Source: an uncultured Pantoea sp. (GTDB lineage Bacteria; Pseudomonadota; Gammaproteobacteria; Enterobacterales; Enterobacteriaceae). Taken from it: 64,000 nucleotides of DNA. The notes under the pieces were generated by a model. That model was not told the origin of the DNA, did not search any database, and worked only from the letters and a program-made list of their open reading frames with translations. Made by a program: the position numbers and the translations under genes. The DNA is taken from positions 1 to 64,000 of the forward strand of contig CAJYVD010000032.1 in NCBI GenBank assembly GCA_913778495.1, given 5' to 3'. Below, in pieces: positions 9,456 to 17,496 of the stretch (its first letter is position 1; the number at the start of each line of letters is the position of its first letter).

Positions 9456-10466
9456 ATGCGGATGCCGCAGCGGTTTGCTTTGATCGGCGGGGGATTTATT
9501 GGCCAGGTGCACGCAGCGAATCTGGCGGCGCACCCGGGCTGCGAACTGGCGCGGGTGTGCGACATTGACGCGTCGCGCGCCGAGGCGCTTGCCCGCGCGC
9601 ACGGTGCCCAAGCTGTCAGCGTCGCCCAGGCGCTGGAGAGCGATGCCATCGATGCCGTGCTGATCGCCAGCGCGACGCCCACACACGCTGAGCTGCTGGC
9701 GCAGGCGGTGCGCGCCGGAAAAGCGGTGTACTGTGAAAAGCCCATCGACCTTTCGCTGGCGCGCGCGCGTGACGTGGTGGCCACGCTCTCTCCGGTATCT
9801 GTGCCGGTCACGGTGGGCTTTAATCGTCGCTTTGACCACAGCCATCAGGTGCTGAAAGCGCAGGTAAAACAGGGCGCTGTGGGCATGCTTGAGCTGATTC
9901 AAATGGTGTGCCGCGCGTCCGAACTGCCGCCGCTGAGCTATCTTCAGGCATCCGGCGGGCAGATGCGCGATCAGGCGATCCACTTCTTCGATCTGCTGCG
10001 CTGGTTAACGGATGATGAGGTGGTGACGGTGGGGGCCATGGGCGCGGCGCTGGCGATGCCCGCGATCCGCGAGTTTGATGTGGACACATCCGTGCTGATT
10101 ATGCGCATGCAGCAGGGCGCGCTGGCGCAGCTTGATAACGCGCGACGCACCGCCTATGGCTACGATGAACGCATCAGCATCATGGGCAGTTCAGGCATGG
10201 TGGCTTCAGAAAGCCAGGCGGTGCGCGGCGTTACGCGCTACCAAAACGGCAGCATTACGCAGCCAGGCCTGTGGCCGGACTGGTTTAGCCGGGTAAAATC
10301 CACCTATTACGCGCATCTCGACGCGTTTGTGCGCCATCTCAACGGTGAGCTGGTGGGTGATTTACCCACTCTGCACGACGGGCTGCGCGCTCAGGCGATC
10401 GCCGAAGCCGCGCAGCATTCGCTGACGCGGGGCGAATTTATCGAGGTGGCGGAGGTAGAGAGATAA
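9456..10466 (+). CDS. Gfo/Idh/MocA-family oxidoreductase (inositol 2-dehydrogenase-like)
   Basis: 336 residues with an N-terminal Rossmann motif (GGGFIGQVHAANL), the family signature EKPIDLS near residue 92 with its catalytic lysine, and the DQAIHFFDLLRW motif near 170 with the conserved aspartate and histidine. It is NAD(P)-dependent, acting on a cyclic polyol or sugar; IolG-type myo-inositol dehydrogenase is the nearest named relative I recognise. ATG at 9456 has an AAAAGGAG site. It converges on a TIM-barrel isomerase and shares a control region with a LacI regulator, forming a small catabolic module. Confidence 0.87.
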   Translation: MRMPQRFALIGGGFIGQVHAANLAAHPGCELARVCDIDASRAEALARAHGAQAVSVAQALESDAIDAVLIASATPTHAELLAQAVRAGKAVYCEKPIDLSLARARDVVATLSPVSVPVTVGFNRRFDHSHQVLKAQVKQGAVGMLELIQMVCRASELPPLSYLQASGGQMRDQAIHFFDLLRWLTDDEVVTVGAMGAALAMPAIREFDVDTSVLIMRMQQGALAQLDNARRTAYGYDERISIMGSSGMVASESQAVRGVTRYQNGSITQPGLWPDWFSRVKSTYYAHLDAFVRHLNGELVGDLPTLHDGLRAQAIAEAAQHSLTRGEFIEVAEVER

Positions 10467-10506
10467 GCCGAGCGCGGTTGCGGGGCGGCGTCAGGCCGCC
10501 CGCACG

Positions 10507-11391
10507 TCAGCGGTTGAGCAGCTCACGCTCGATGCGTTCGCGGGTTTCCACCGCCTGATAGCGCATCTTCTCTGGATAACCAAACAGCGCGGCGGCAACG
10601 ATCGCCTCGCCACCGACTTTGAAGGTGCGATTCGCGAAATCCATCTCACGCAGCGTGGCAAACAGCGTGTCAAAATCGACCTCGCCTTCGCCCACCGCCA
10701 CATGCTGGTGGACGGCCGCGTCCACGCCCGGCGGATTGACGATATAACGGCAGTGGCGCGTGTGGTTCATGGTATCGGCGATCAGCATGTGGGAGAGATC
10801 GTCGCCGGCATACTGCAGCAGGCTTTTCACATCGCCTTTGCCTTGGTCGTAGTAGAAGGTGTGCGGCGCGCTGTAGATGTATTTGACGTTGTCGCTGCGA
10901 AACGACTTAACAATATCGGCGGTTTCGTTGCTTTCTTCGCAGAAATCCCACGGATGCGCCTGAATTTCTACGCGGATACCTTCCCGTTCAAACAGCGGCA
11001 GCAGCGTTTCCATGGAGCGATAGAACATCTCTTCGCACACTTCGGACTCATTGGGGTTGCCGGAGAGCTCGGTGTTGATCACCTGCACGCCCATCTCCAC
11101 GGCAATTTCCACCATGCGCGTCCAGTTCTTGACGGCGGCCTGACGACGCAGCTCATCCGGGCCGGACCAGCGATAGACGGTAATAAATGAAGAGATTTCA
11201 ACCCCGGTGGCGCGCAGGGCGTTTTTGTATTCGCGGATAATTTCGCGGCTGGCTTTGGGGTGTTTATAGAACGGGTTGATTTGCGGATGCGGCGACTGTT
11301 CGATGTATTTATAGCCCCATTCGGCCACCTGGTGCACCATCCGCGTGATGCCCATGTCTCGAATAACGTCCACATCAAAGGCGATTTTCAT
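10507..11391 (-). CDS. TIM-barrel sugar phosphate isomerase/epimerase (AP-endonuclease family 2 fold)
   Basis: 294 residues of the IolE/IolI-like xylose-isomerase-type barrel. Likely metal-ligand positions are visible: VINTELSG (Glu near 112), EIQAHPWDF (near 145), DTMNHTRH (near 205) and the C-terminal KVGGEAIVAA. The start at 11391 has a GGAG site; the extension to 11439 is not supported. With the facing oxidoreductase it resembles inositol or rare-sugar pathways in which a keto sugar is dehydrated or isomerised. The specific substrate cannot be named. Confidence 0.83.
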   Translation of the reverse strand: MKIAFDVDVIRDMGITRMVHQVAEWGYKYIEQSPHPQINPFYKHPKASREIIREYKNALRATGVEISSFITVYRWSGPDELRRQAAVKNWTRMVEIAVEMGVQVINTELSGNPNESEVCEEMFYRSMETLLPLFEREGIRVEIQAHPWDFCEESNETADIVKSFRSDNVKYIYSAPHTFYYDQGKGDVKSLLQYAGDDLSHMLIADTMNHTRHCRYIVNPPGVDAAVHQHVAVGEGEVDFDTLFATLREMDFANRTFKVGGEAIVAAALFGYPEKMRYQAVETRERIERELLNR

Positions 11392-11473
11392 GCTGTTCTC
11401 CTGAGCGGTTACGCGCCAACGCGCAAGTGAGGAGAGCACTATAAAAAGGGGAGGGGAGACGCACTATCGCTTT

Positions 11474-11529
11474 ACTGATGGAAAACCATCAGTGGGGGGC
11501 TGGCACACACTAACCCAACGTGGGTTAGT
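11474..11529. repeat. Two perfect palindromes in the gap between sugar module and biosynthetic operon
   Basis: At 11474-11493 an 8-base arm pair (ACTGATGG/CCATCAGT) flanks AAAA. At 11509-11529 a 9-base arm pair (ACTAACCCA/TGGGTTAGT) flanks ACG. They lie downstream of the last gene of the AT-rich operon and upstream of the isomerase gene. The second, with a 3-base centre, looks like a dimeric regulator site rather than a terminator because no T run follows. Nothing else is evident in 11392-11680. Confidence 0.6.
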
Positions 11530-11650
11530 TTGCGGTCGCTGGCTATCACCAATCAGAGTCATGATACAGCGCCAAATGAGACATGTTTTTAGTGATATCT
11601 CATCGGCGCTAATAGCAGTCATAAGCGAGCATGCCGTTGATGAGTCAGAG

Positions 11651-11673
11651 AGGCAAAACATGCATCGGCATGT
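11651..11673 (-). terminator. Possible terminator of the nine-gene operon
   Basis: Eight bases past the exporter stop codon, on the minus strand, the transcript would fold ACATGC-CGAT-GCATGT and continue as TTTTGCC. The stem is short (6 bp) and the T run only four bases, so it is a weak candidate. Confidence 0.4.
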
Positions 11674-11680
11674 TAAGCGC

Positions 11681-12592
11681 TCAGGTTGCTGGGGAGGTGG
11701 CTTCCAGCGTTTTTCTCTCTGGCACAAGGATGAAAATGAGAGAAATGAAAATTAAGCCGCCGCCATAAACATGCGCCAAAGATAATTTTTCGCCTAAAAA
11801 TAGTGCGCCAAATATCACGCCAAAAACAGGGACTAAGAACGTCACACTTGAGGCTTTGACGGCCCCAATGTCCTTGAGCAGTCTGAAATAGAGAATATAG
11901 GCCACGGTTGAACAGAGAAGTCCTAGCGCTGCCAAGGCGAGCCAATCGTCGCCGTTCAACGGAATGGTTGCATGGTCCGTAAATAGTCCCCATAAGAAAA
12001 TTGGCGTCATGACAAAGGTTGCCCCAAGTTGGCTTCCCATCGCCACCAAAGCGTTATCAATAGTGACGCTTTTATAGATCCATTTGTGTGAAAGATAACC
12101 TGCAAGACCATAGCAAGCAGCGGAACCTAAACAGGCCAGGGCGGCAAACACTTGGTGGGCACCAAATGTGACCGGTCCCACGCCAGAAAGCGTGACAACG
12201 CCTAGCAACCCAATGAAAACGCCGAGCAATTTTCTGGTATTAACCCCGTCATGAAAGAAAATCGCGCCGATGAGAATGGCCATTATCGGCGTTGTCGCAT
12301 TGAAAATTGCAGAATAGCCCGCAGGTAAGAACTTAGCGGCCGCACTGTAAAGCATAAATGGAATCGCTGAATTGATGACCCCTAACATCAGAGAATATTT
12401 AAATTTACCGTAATATGAAAAGGATTTGCGATTCAGAACAACAATTAAAATAAGCCCAAGCGCACCAATCAATTCACGGAAAAAAGAGGTGGAGATGATG
12501 CCTGATTGTGGTACCACGTAACGCATAAAAATAAAACTTGAACCCCAGATTGCCGACAAAGACAACAATCTCAAAAAGTCAGATAACTTCAT
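11681..12592 (-). CDS. EamA/DMT-family exporter, last gene of the biosynthetic operon
   Basis: 303 residues with about ten hydrophobic helices in two EamA halves (first from residue 8, LLSLSAIWGSSFIFMRYVVP; second from LACLGSAACYGLAGYL). The family exports amino acids and small metabolites (RhtA, YdcZ-type relatives). ATG at 12592 follows GAGGA and lies 13 bases after the GNAT stop. At the end of a biosynthetic operon next to an acetyltransferase, its likely job is exporting the product and giving self-protection (inference). AT-rich like the rest of the cluster. Confidence 0.85.
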   Translation of the reverse strand: MKLSDFLRLLSLSAIWGSSFIFMRYVVPQSGIISTSFFRELIGALGLILIVVLNRKSFSYYGKFKYSLMLGVINSAIPFMLYSAAAKFLPAGYSAIFNATTPIMAILIGAIFFHDGVNTRKLLGVFIGLLGVVTLSGVGPVTFGAHQVFAALACLGSAACYGLAGYLSHKWIYKSVTIDNALVAMGSQLGATFVMTPIFLWGLFTDHATIPLNGDDWLALAALGLLCSTVAYILYFRLLKDIGAVKASSVTFLVPVFGVIFGALFLGEKLSLAHVYGGGLIFISLIFILVPERKTLEATSPAT

Positions 12593-12605
12593 AATATCCT
12601 CAAAT

Positions 12606-13139
12606 TTAAAGGTGAATACCTACAACAGTTAAATCCTTAATCTTGCCATTCAGGTTCGCAACGCCGGGAAGCTCTCCCCAAACTTGAAAATCGAATTTTT
12701 TAAATAATGAAAGACTCTTTTTGTTAGATGAGAAAATAGTTGTTGCTAAAACATGAATACCTAAAGTAGGCGCTACTTTTAACGCAGAGGATAAAAGAAA
12801 TGAGCCTAAACCTTGGCTTTGATAATTAGGGTGCAAATAGATAGCTAAGTCAGAGGTAATCTTGTAGCCTTCACGTGCATTAAGAAAATCAGAAAAGCAG
12901 AGATAACCACATATCTTCGTTGGATCGCCAACGACGTAGGCAACCCACAGCGGTCTGGCTGGATTATTTATATGATCTCTTAGCCAAGTGCGCCGTGATT
13001 CAATCGACACTTCACTGACATCACACGTTGACTCAAACGTACCTACTGCGTAGTTATAAATTGTAACCAGATCTTGTAAATCACCAGGTTTGGCTTTTCG
13101 GTAATTGTATTCAACGTGGTGAGGATTAGCAATTTTCAT
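12606..13139 (-). CDS. Phosphinothricin-acetyltransferase-like GNAT, candidate self-resistance gene
   Basis: 177 residues. The pattern follows the PAT/Bar/MnaT branch of GNATs: YRKAKPGDLQDLVTIYNYAV, an acid/TFES region, VAYVVGDPTKICGYL, LNAREGYKITSDLAIYLHPNYQSQGLGSFLL and FKKFDFQVWGELPGV. That branch acetylates the alpha-amino group of amino-acid analogues such as phosphinothricin and methionine sulfone. It overlaps the DapF-like gene by 14 bases and has its own AGAAGGGA site. In a biosynthetic operon it could inactivate the product inside the producer, or add an acetyl protecting group used by the neighbouring ArgC-type enzyme. Confidence 0.78.
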   Translation of the reverse strand: MKIANPHHVEYNYRKAKPGDLQDLVTIYNYAVGTFESTCDVSEVSIESRRTWLRDHINNPARPLWVAYVVGDPTKICGYLCFSDFLNAREGYKITSDLAIYLHPNYQSQGLGSFLLSSALKVAPTLGIHVLATTIFSSNKKSLSLFKKFDFQVWGELPGVANLNGKIKDLTVVGIHL

Positions 13140-13953
13140 ATAAATTCCCTTCTAATATGCTTTCAACTTTTCCCGTAAGAAAAATGTTCTTTTCATCATC
13201 AATTTTAACTAAAAGAGTTCCGCCCGGCATTTCAACCAAAACTTCATCATCTAAAAGAGTATGGGTGTAGTAGTGAGCAACGGCAGCGCCAGCGCCATTT
13301 GAAGAAGACAAGGTATATCCTGCTCCTCTTTCCCAGCTTTCGAGATAGATATTTTTTCTGTCTTTAACTTCCACAAAGTGGACATTGGATTTATGGGGGA
13401 AAATTTTACTTGTTCCAATGTGCTGGCCCACTTTTATAATTTGGTTTTTTCCCCCCTTCGGTATACCGTCTATGATAAGATGTGGGTTTGATAAATTAAT
13501 TCCAAAAGTGACATAGTGCTCTGACTCTACAGCATATTTCATGCCATCTATGTTTAGATCACTATCTCGAATGAATGAGGACATGTCATGACTAAATTTT
13601 CCAATGTTTACTTCAACATACTCATTAGGAAGACATGTTGTCGTGACATGCCTGCCTGTACTCAGCATTTTCAAGGAGATAATATCTTTATCGGTTTGCT
13701 TGGTCTTTTTTAGATGATAAGAAAAAATTCTTAACGCGTTACCACTCAGTAAACACTCACTGCCATCATTATTATAAATTCGTATTCCATAGTTATTTTT
13801 CTCAATCCAGGGTCCAATGATAATCCCATCAAAACCTATTCCCCAGCGAGCATCGGCCAATAATGAAATATCTTCAACGTGCTGTCCCTCCCAGTGTTCT
13901 GGCGAAACGACTACGTAACAATTGCCTAAAGACTGATATTTATGAAATTTCAT
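13126..13953 (-). CDS. DapF-like protein with both catalytic cysteines replaced by serine
   Basis: 275 residues with the two-lobed diaminopimelate epimerase fold: FHKYQSLGN at the start, NNDGSECLLSGNALR (residues 61-75) and ERGAGYTLSSSNGAGAA (208-224). In true DapF the two bases are cysteines in M-C-G-N and A-C-G-T-G. Here both positions are serine (Ser70 and Ser217), confirmed codon by codon on the minus strand. Near site two, Glu becomes Tyr and Thr becomes Asn; a new Cys67 lies three residues before site one. Two-base cysteine epimerisation of diaminopimelate is therefore unlikely. It may isomerise, dehydrate or bind an amino-acid intermediate. The start follows AAGGGA, 17 bases after the ArgC-type gene. 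Confidence 0.82.
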   Translation of the reverse strand: MKFHKYQSLGNCYVVVSPEHWEGQHVEDISLLADARWGIGFDGIIIGPWIEKNNYGIRIYNNDGSECLLSGNALRIFSYHLKKTKQTDKDIISLKMLSTGRHVTTTCLPNEYVEVNIGKFSHDMSSFIRDSDLNIDGMKYAVESEHYVTFGINLSNPHLIIDGIPKGGKNQIIKVGQHIGTSKIFPHKSNVHFVEVKDRKNIYLESWERGAGYTLSSSNGAGAAVAHYYTHTLLDDEVLVEMPGGTLLVKIDDEKNIFLTGKVESILEGNLYENC

Positions 13954-13970
13954 TAGGAATCCCTTTCAAG

Positions 13971-14906
13971 CTAAATGTTTACACAGATGGCTTCATCGAA
14001 ACCTAACATGATGTTTAAATTTTGCACCGCCGCACCAGACGCTCCTTTTCCAAGATTATCTAACTTCGCAGCTAACAAAGTTTGACCCGTTTTTTTACTG
14101 CTAAAAACATATAATTCCAGGTTATTAGAATTATTAAGGTCTTCCGGGTTCAATACGTATTCGCGTGCACTTTCATCGGATACGGATACGACCTTAACAA
14201 ACTTCTCATGCTCATAATGATTCATAAGCGTACTGACAATTTTCTCGCTCTCATGAGTAAAATTCAGCGGAATGAAAACCAGCATACCCTGTTTAAAATT
14301 ACCAACAGCAGGTTGGAATAGGGGCCTATTAATGAGGCCACTCCATTCTTGGATTTCAGGAATGTGCTTATGATCAAACGCCAATCCATAAGGGGAGAAG
14401 CCAATAGGTGCGTCGCTGGTTTGATAGCGATCGATCATTTTGTTCCCCCCGCCACTAAAGCCAGAGACGGCATTAATGGACAGTAGGGATTCTGCTTGTA
14501 GTGCGTGATGATCAATAAGCGGTGCCAGCAGTGCGATAGCGCCTGTCGCGTAACAGCCCGGGTTAGCGACGTAGGTTGAGGTGTTAATCAATGTTCTTTG
14601 TGTGTGATTCAACTCTGGATAACCATAAGCCCAGTCTGTGTGGGTGCGATGGGCAGAGCTTGCATCTAGGATTCTTGTGCCTGTGCCATGAGAAATCTGT
14701 ACTGCTTCTTTAGCTGCATCATCAGGCAAACATAATATGGTCACGTCAGCATTTGACATTAACTCTTTTCGTACAGCGACATTCTTCCTGTTCTCACTTT
14801 CGATTTCTAATAGTTGTATATAAGGGTGATTGGACAGTCGCTGTTTAATCTGTAAACCGGTAGTACCTGCCTGACCATCAATGAACACAGTATGCGTTTT
14901 ATTCAT
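13971..14906 (-). CDS. ArgC-type (short form) N-acyl-amino-acid phosphate/semialdehyde reductase
   Basis: 311 residues of the short ArgC class (about 310 residues rather than 340). The NADP-binding loop is GQAGTTGLQI near residue 11, the nucleophilic cysteine is Cys118 in NPGCYATGA, and the base histidine lies in FDHKHIPEI. ArgC enzymes reduce an acyl phosphate to an aldehyde. No kinase to make an acyl phosphate is in the operon, so either a housekeeping kinase supplies it or the E1-like enzyme makes an activated acyl group instead. The divergence from housekeeping ArgC and the context argue for a dedicated pathway enzyme rather than arginine synthesis. Confidence 0.85.
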   Translation of the reverse strand: MNKTHTVFIDGQAGTTGLQIKQRLSNHPYIQLLEIESENRKNVAVRKELMSNADVTILCLPDDAAKEAVQISHGTGTRILDASSAHRTHTDWAYGYPELNHTQRTLINTSTYVANPGCYATGAIALLAPLIDHHALQAESLLSINAVSGFSGGGNKMIDRYQTSDAPIGFSPYGLAFDHKHIPEIQEWSGLINRPLFQPAVGNFKQGMLVFIPLNFTHESEKIVSTLMNHYEHEKFVKVVSVSDESAREYVLNPEDLNNSNNLELYVFSSKKTGQTLLAAKLDNLGKGASGAAVQNLNIMLGFDEAICVNI

Positions 14907-14918
14907 TTCATTATCCTG

Positions 14919-15989
14919 TTAAACATACATTAATGTTTGTACGAGCGAAGACTTAAGGCACTTAAGGCCGGTATTCAGTTGTTCAAGGTCTCTGCAGAAA
15001 GTAATTCTTAATCCATGCTTGAGTCCAAAAACTTCTGCAGGCATCACTAAAATTTTGTGCTCATAGAGCATTCGTCTCGCAATCTCAAGAGAGCTATATT
15101 GCTTATCTAATAACAGCCAAGCAAATGGTGTATCCTGAGGTTCAATCCAGCGGACAACGTCATTATTTTCGCTTATCCACTTTCTTAAAACCTGAAGCCC
15201 TGCATTACGCATATTTTTATAGGATGAAACAAATTCGGACTGCCGTTCTAATATTTTTGAGGCGAGAGTCTCACAGAGTATAGAGTTTGTAATTGTTGTG
15301 TAGTGTTTGAGCCGCATAATGCCGTTGAGTCTTTTTTTCTCACAGCAAATCCAACCAATACGTAATCCCGGCGCACCATAAATTTTAGAAATGCTCGATA
15401 CTGAAATGACATTCGGAGACAGATGGAACATGGAATCTGTTAGATCGCTTAGATACTCTTCATCAACAACAAGCGTTAAGGCGTATTGTTTTACTAAATC
15501 TAATAACGTTGCTTTATCGTGTTGAGACAATGTTGTCCCAGAGGGATTACAGGGTGAGTTTAATATAATTAGCTTGGTTTTAGGAGTAATAGACTGAGCA
15601 AGATCGCTGAGATCAAAGCACATATCCTTATTTAACCCGAGCGTGGTTACTTCGCAACCAATACTTTCCGGCACCTTCCATGCCTGTTCCCATCCCGGAG
15701 TCCAGGTTATAACGTGATCACCTTTATCTAGCAAGTCATTATAAATTAAATAAAGGGCTTCTTGAGCACCGTGCGTCACACCAATATTATGTGTCGATGC
15801 ACCATATAAATTGGCGACTAATCGGCGTAGTGAGTCTGTTCCTATATTTTTACCATAATTAAGTTCAACATCCGGAAATGAGCCGAGCTGATGTGACGTT
15901 AAGCATGGTGCATTGCTATCGCCAAGATCAATGTCGTACCTACCATAAGCCTCATCGAAAACCCATTGCTGCATGCTGAACTTTTCCAT
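14919..15989 (-). CDS. PLP-dependent class I/II aminotransferase (capreomycidine-synthase-like)
   Basis: 356 residues from MEKFSMQQWV (15989), whose AGAGGA site overlaps the upstream stop; the longer frame to 16079 runs inside the E1 gene and is rejected. Fold-type I landmarks: THGAQEAL near 72, NPSG at 148-151, DEEY at 176-179, and the Schiff-base Lys202 in SSISKIYGAPGLRIGW. The N-terminal QQWVFDEAYGRYDIDLGDSN block and overall pattern resemble capreomycidine/enduracididine synthase-type enzymes, which act on hydroxylated amino acids. That matters because the operon also encodes a hydroxylase. It could be an ordinary transaminase or catalyse beta/gamma replacement or cyclisation. Confidence 0.83.
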   Translation of the reverse strand: MEKFSMQQWVFDEAYGRYDIDLGDSNAPCLTSHQLGSFPDVELNYGKNIGTDSLRRLVANLYGASTHNIGVTHGAQEALYLIYNDLLDKGDHVITWTPGWEQAWKVPESIGCEVTTLGLNKDMCFDLSDLAQSITPKTKLIILNSPCNPSGTTLSQHDKATLLDLVKQYALTLVVDEEYLSDLTDSMFHLSPNVISVSSISKIYGAPGLRIGWICCEKKRLNGIMRLKHYTTITNSILCETLASKILERQSEFVSSYKNMRNAGLQVLRKWISENNDVVRWIEPQDTPFAWLLLDKQYSSLEIARRMLYEHKILVMPAEVFGLKHGLRITFCRDLEQLNTGLKCLKSSLVQTLMYV

Positions 15990-15999
15990 TGCGTCCTCT

Positions 16000-16785
16000 T
16001 TAAATTTTATGTTCTTTAAAAATCCCGGCCCGGATATCAAACTGATAACACCACGGGACAGGTCTAAATCCAAAATCAATTCCCAGTAATAACATCAGTG
16101 CCAAGTGTGAGCCGTAAGCGGTAGCCATAAGGCACGACGCACTGAGTGAAGCCACTTTTTTTTCCTTGAAATCGAGTGAAGGGGAATCACAATATGTTTT
16201 ATATAATTCTGCAGGTGTCAGCCCATTACCGAACCGTGAAAGCTGCTCTTCCTCAGTTTGATCATCAGAAATTTTAAAATACTCCTCGAAAGAGAGGCTT
16301 TCTGGAGTAAATACGTGAGCCGTAACGCCAAAGGCTACTGGACAACAAATCACAACGGGAATGTGGTTGGCACGCGCAGTTTGATAGAGAATACGCCGCG
16401 GTTTGATCACAAAGAAATCGAGGGTGTCACAAACCACATCGACGCCCGCTAAATAAGACTCGATGTTTTCTTCATCAATAAAATCAACAACGTCTACAAT
16501 AATCTCAGGGTTGATGGATTTGAGCCTTTCGGCAAGTACCTCTGATTTTTTTTTACCTACTGTTTCGATGGTACAGCCAAACTGCCGGTTCATATTTTCT
16601 GGCCCGAAACAATCAGCATCAGCAATTTTTATCCTACCCACGCCCATACGTGCCAGACATTCAGCATAGGTGAAACCTGTTCCACCGCAGCCTGGTATGG
16701 CAACGACCTTGGTCGCAAGAGAATCTAAATCACTCTCCGTAATGAGGCCGATCATTCTGCTAAATAATATTTCTCTTGGATACAT
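16000..16785 (-). CDS. E1/ThiF/HesA-family adenylating enzyme
   Basis: 261 residues. The nucleotide-binding loop is PGCGGTGFTYAECLARMGVGRI (about 32-53), followed by the IADAD acid pair, the ENMNRQF motif and the CDTLDFF segment that binds ATP-Mg. These enzymes adenylate a carboxylate, usually the C-terminus of a sulfur-carrier protein or peptide. There is no CxxC zinc pair and no ThiS/MoaD-like carrier or precursor peptide in the operon, so the substrate may be a free small-molecule acid or a carrier encoded elsewhere. Start follows AAAGGACG, 15 bases after the dioxygenase stop. Confidence 0.85.
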   Translation of the reverse strand: MYPREILFSRMIGLITESDLDSLATKVVAIPGCGGTGFTYAECLARMGVGRIKIADADCFGPENMNRQFGCTIETVGKKKSEVLAERLKSINPEIIVDVVDFIDEENIESYLAGVDVVCDTLDFFVIKPRRILYQTARANHIPVVICCPVAFGVTAHVFTPESLSFEEYFKISDDQTEEEQLSRFGNGLTPAELYKTYCDSPSLDFKEKKVASLSASCLMATAYGSHLALMLLLGIDFGFRPVPWCYQFDIRAGIFKEHKI

Positions 16786-16800
16786 TTTAACGTCCTTTAA

Positions 16801-17484
16801 TTAATTCGTTTCTGCGGCAACTTTATTTTCAAACTCTTCACCATGCCAACGATCAGCCCAGCGAGAAAATGCCACCACAAAAATATCCCGATAGCCTTCA
16901 TCTTCATCAGGAACAATATCAGTGACGTAATGGATCAATTCTCTATCATTTAGCAAAGCTGCTTGCTTGTCTTGCAGCGTATAATTGAATATCGCGTTAT
17001 CTTTATCATGTAACTTGAAGAGTGACATTTTCGCACCGGTAATTTTGTGACGCTTTATCACTGCTATCATGACAAAATCATGTCCGTCTTGATGCGGCCC
17101 TTCGGGTACTGTCACACCTTGCAAATCGGGTCTGGTGTAGACGCGATATTGATGAACATTAATTTGCCACGCATCTGCGGTGTCTAAGGGGATTTCATTA
17201 GCGGCTTCACCAATCCATTTGGTAAAATCCACCTGCAATGGCTCGTAATAACGCTTAATGCCTCCGGCGACCTTATTGAATTTAGAGAATGTCATATAAG
17301 GGCGATGTTCGAGCTTTTCAAATTTCCACTTTCCATCATGGTTCATTTTGTATTGTGAAAATCGTCTGAACCTGTTTCCGTTCCCCATGTATTCATCAAA
17401 TTTAAGATCGGAGAAGCTTTGTTCAATATCCTTACCAATATCTTTTAGATCTATGATCTTATATCCTTCATTATTTAAATTCAT
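16801..17484 (-). CDS. 2-oxoglutarate/Fe(II) dioxygenase (PF10014 type, amino-acid hydroxylase-like)
   Basis: 227 residues with the iron triad in EGPHQDGHDF (His131, Asp133) and His185 in RELIHYV, plus Arg199 in GYRDIFVV as likely 2-oxoglutarate anchor. The pattern fits 2OG-Fe_Oxy_2 (PF10014), whose studied members include free L-isoleucine 4-hydroxylases. It probably hydroxylates, desaturates or cyclises an amino acid early in the pathway. It starts with an AAAAGGAAC site 12 bases after the diiron oxidase stop. AT-rich codon use matches the operon, not the flanking core genes. Confidence 0.85.
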   Translation of the reverse strand: MNLNNEGYKIIDLKDIGKDIEQSFSDLKFDEYMGNGNRFRRFSQYKMNHDGKWKFEKLEHRPYMTFSKFNKVAGGIKRYYEPLQVDFTKWIGEAANEIPLDTADAWQINVHQYRVYTRPDLQGVTVPEGPHQDGHDFVMIAVIKRHKITGAKMSLFKLHDKDNAIFNYTLQDKQAALLNDRELIHYVTDIVPDEDEGYRDIFVVAFSRWADRWHGEEFENKVAAETN

Positions 17485-17496
17485 ATTAAGTTCCTT

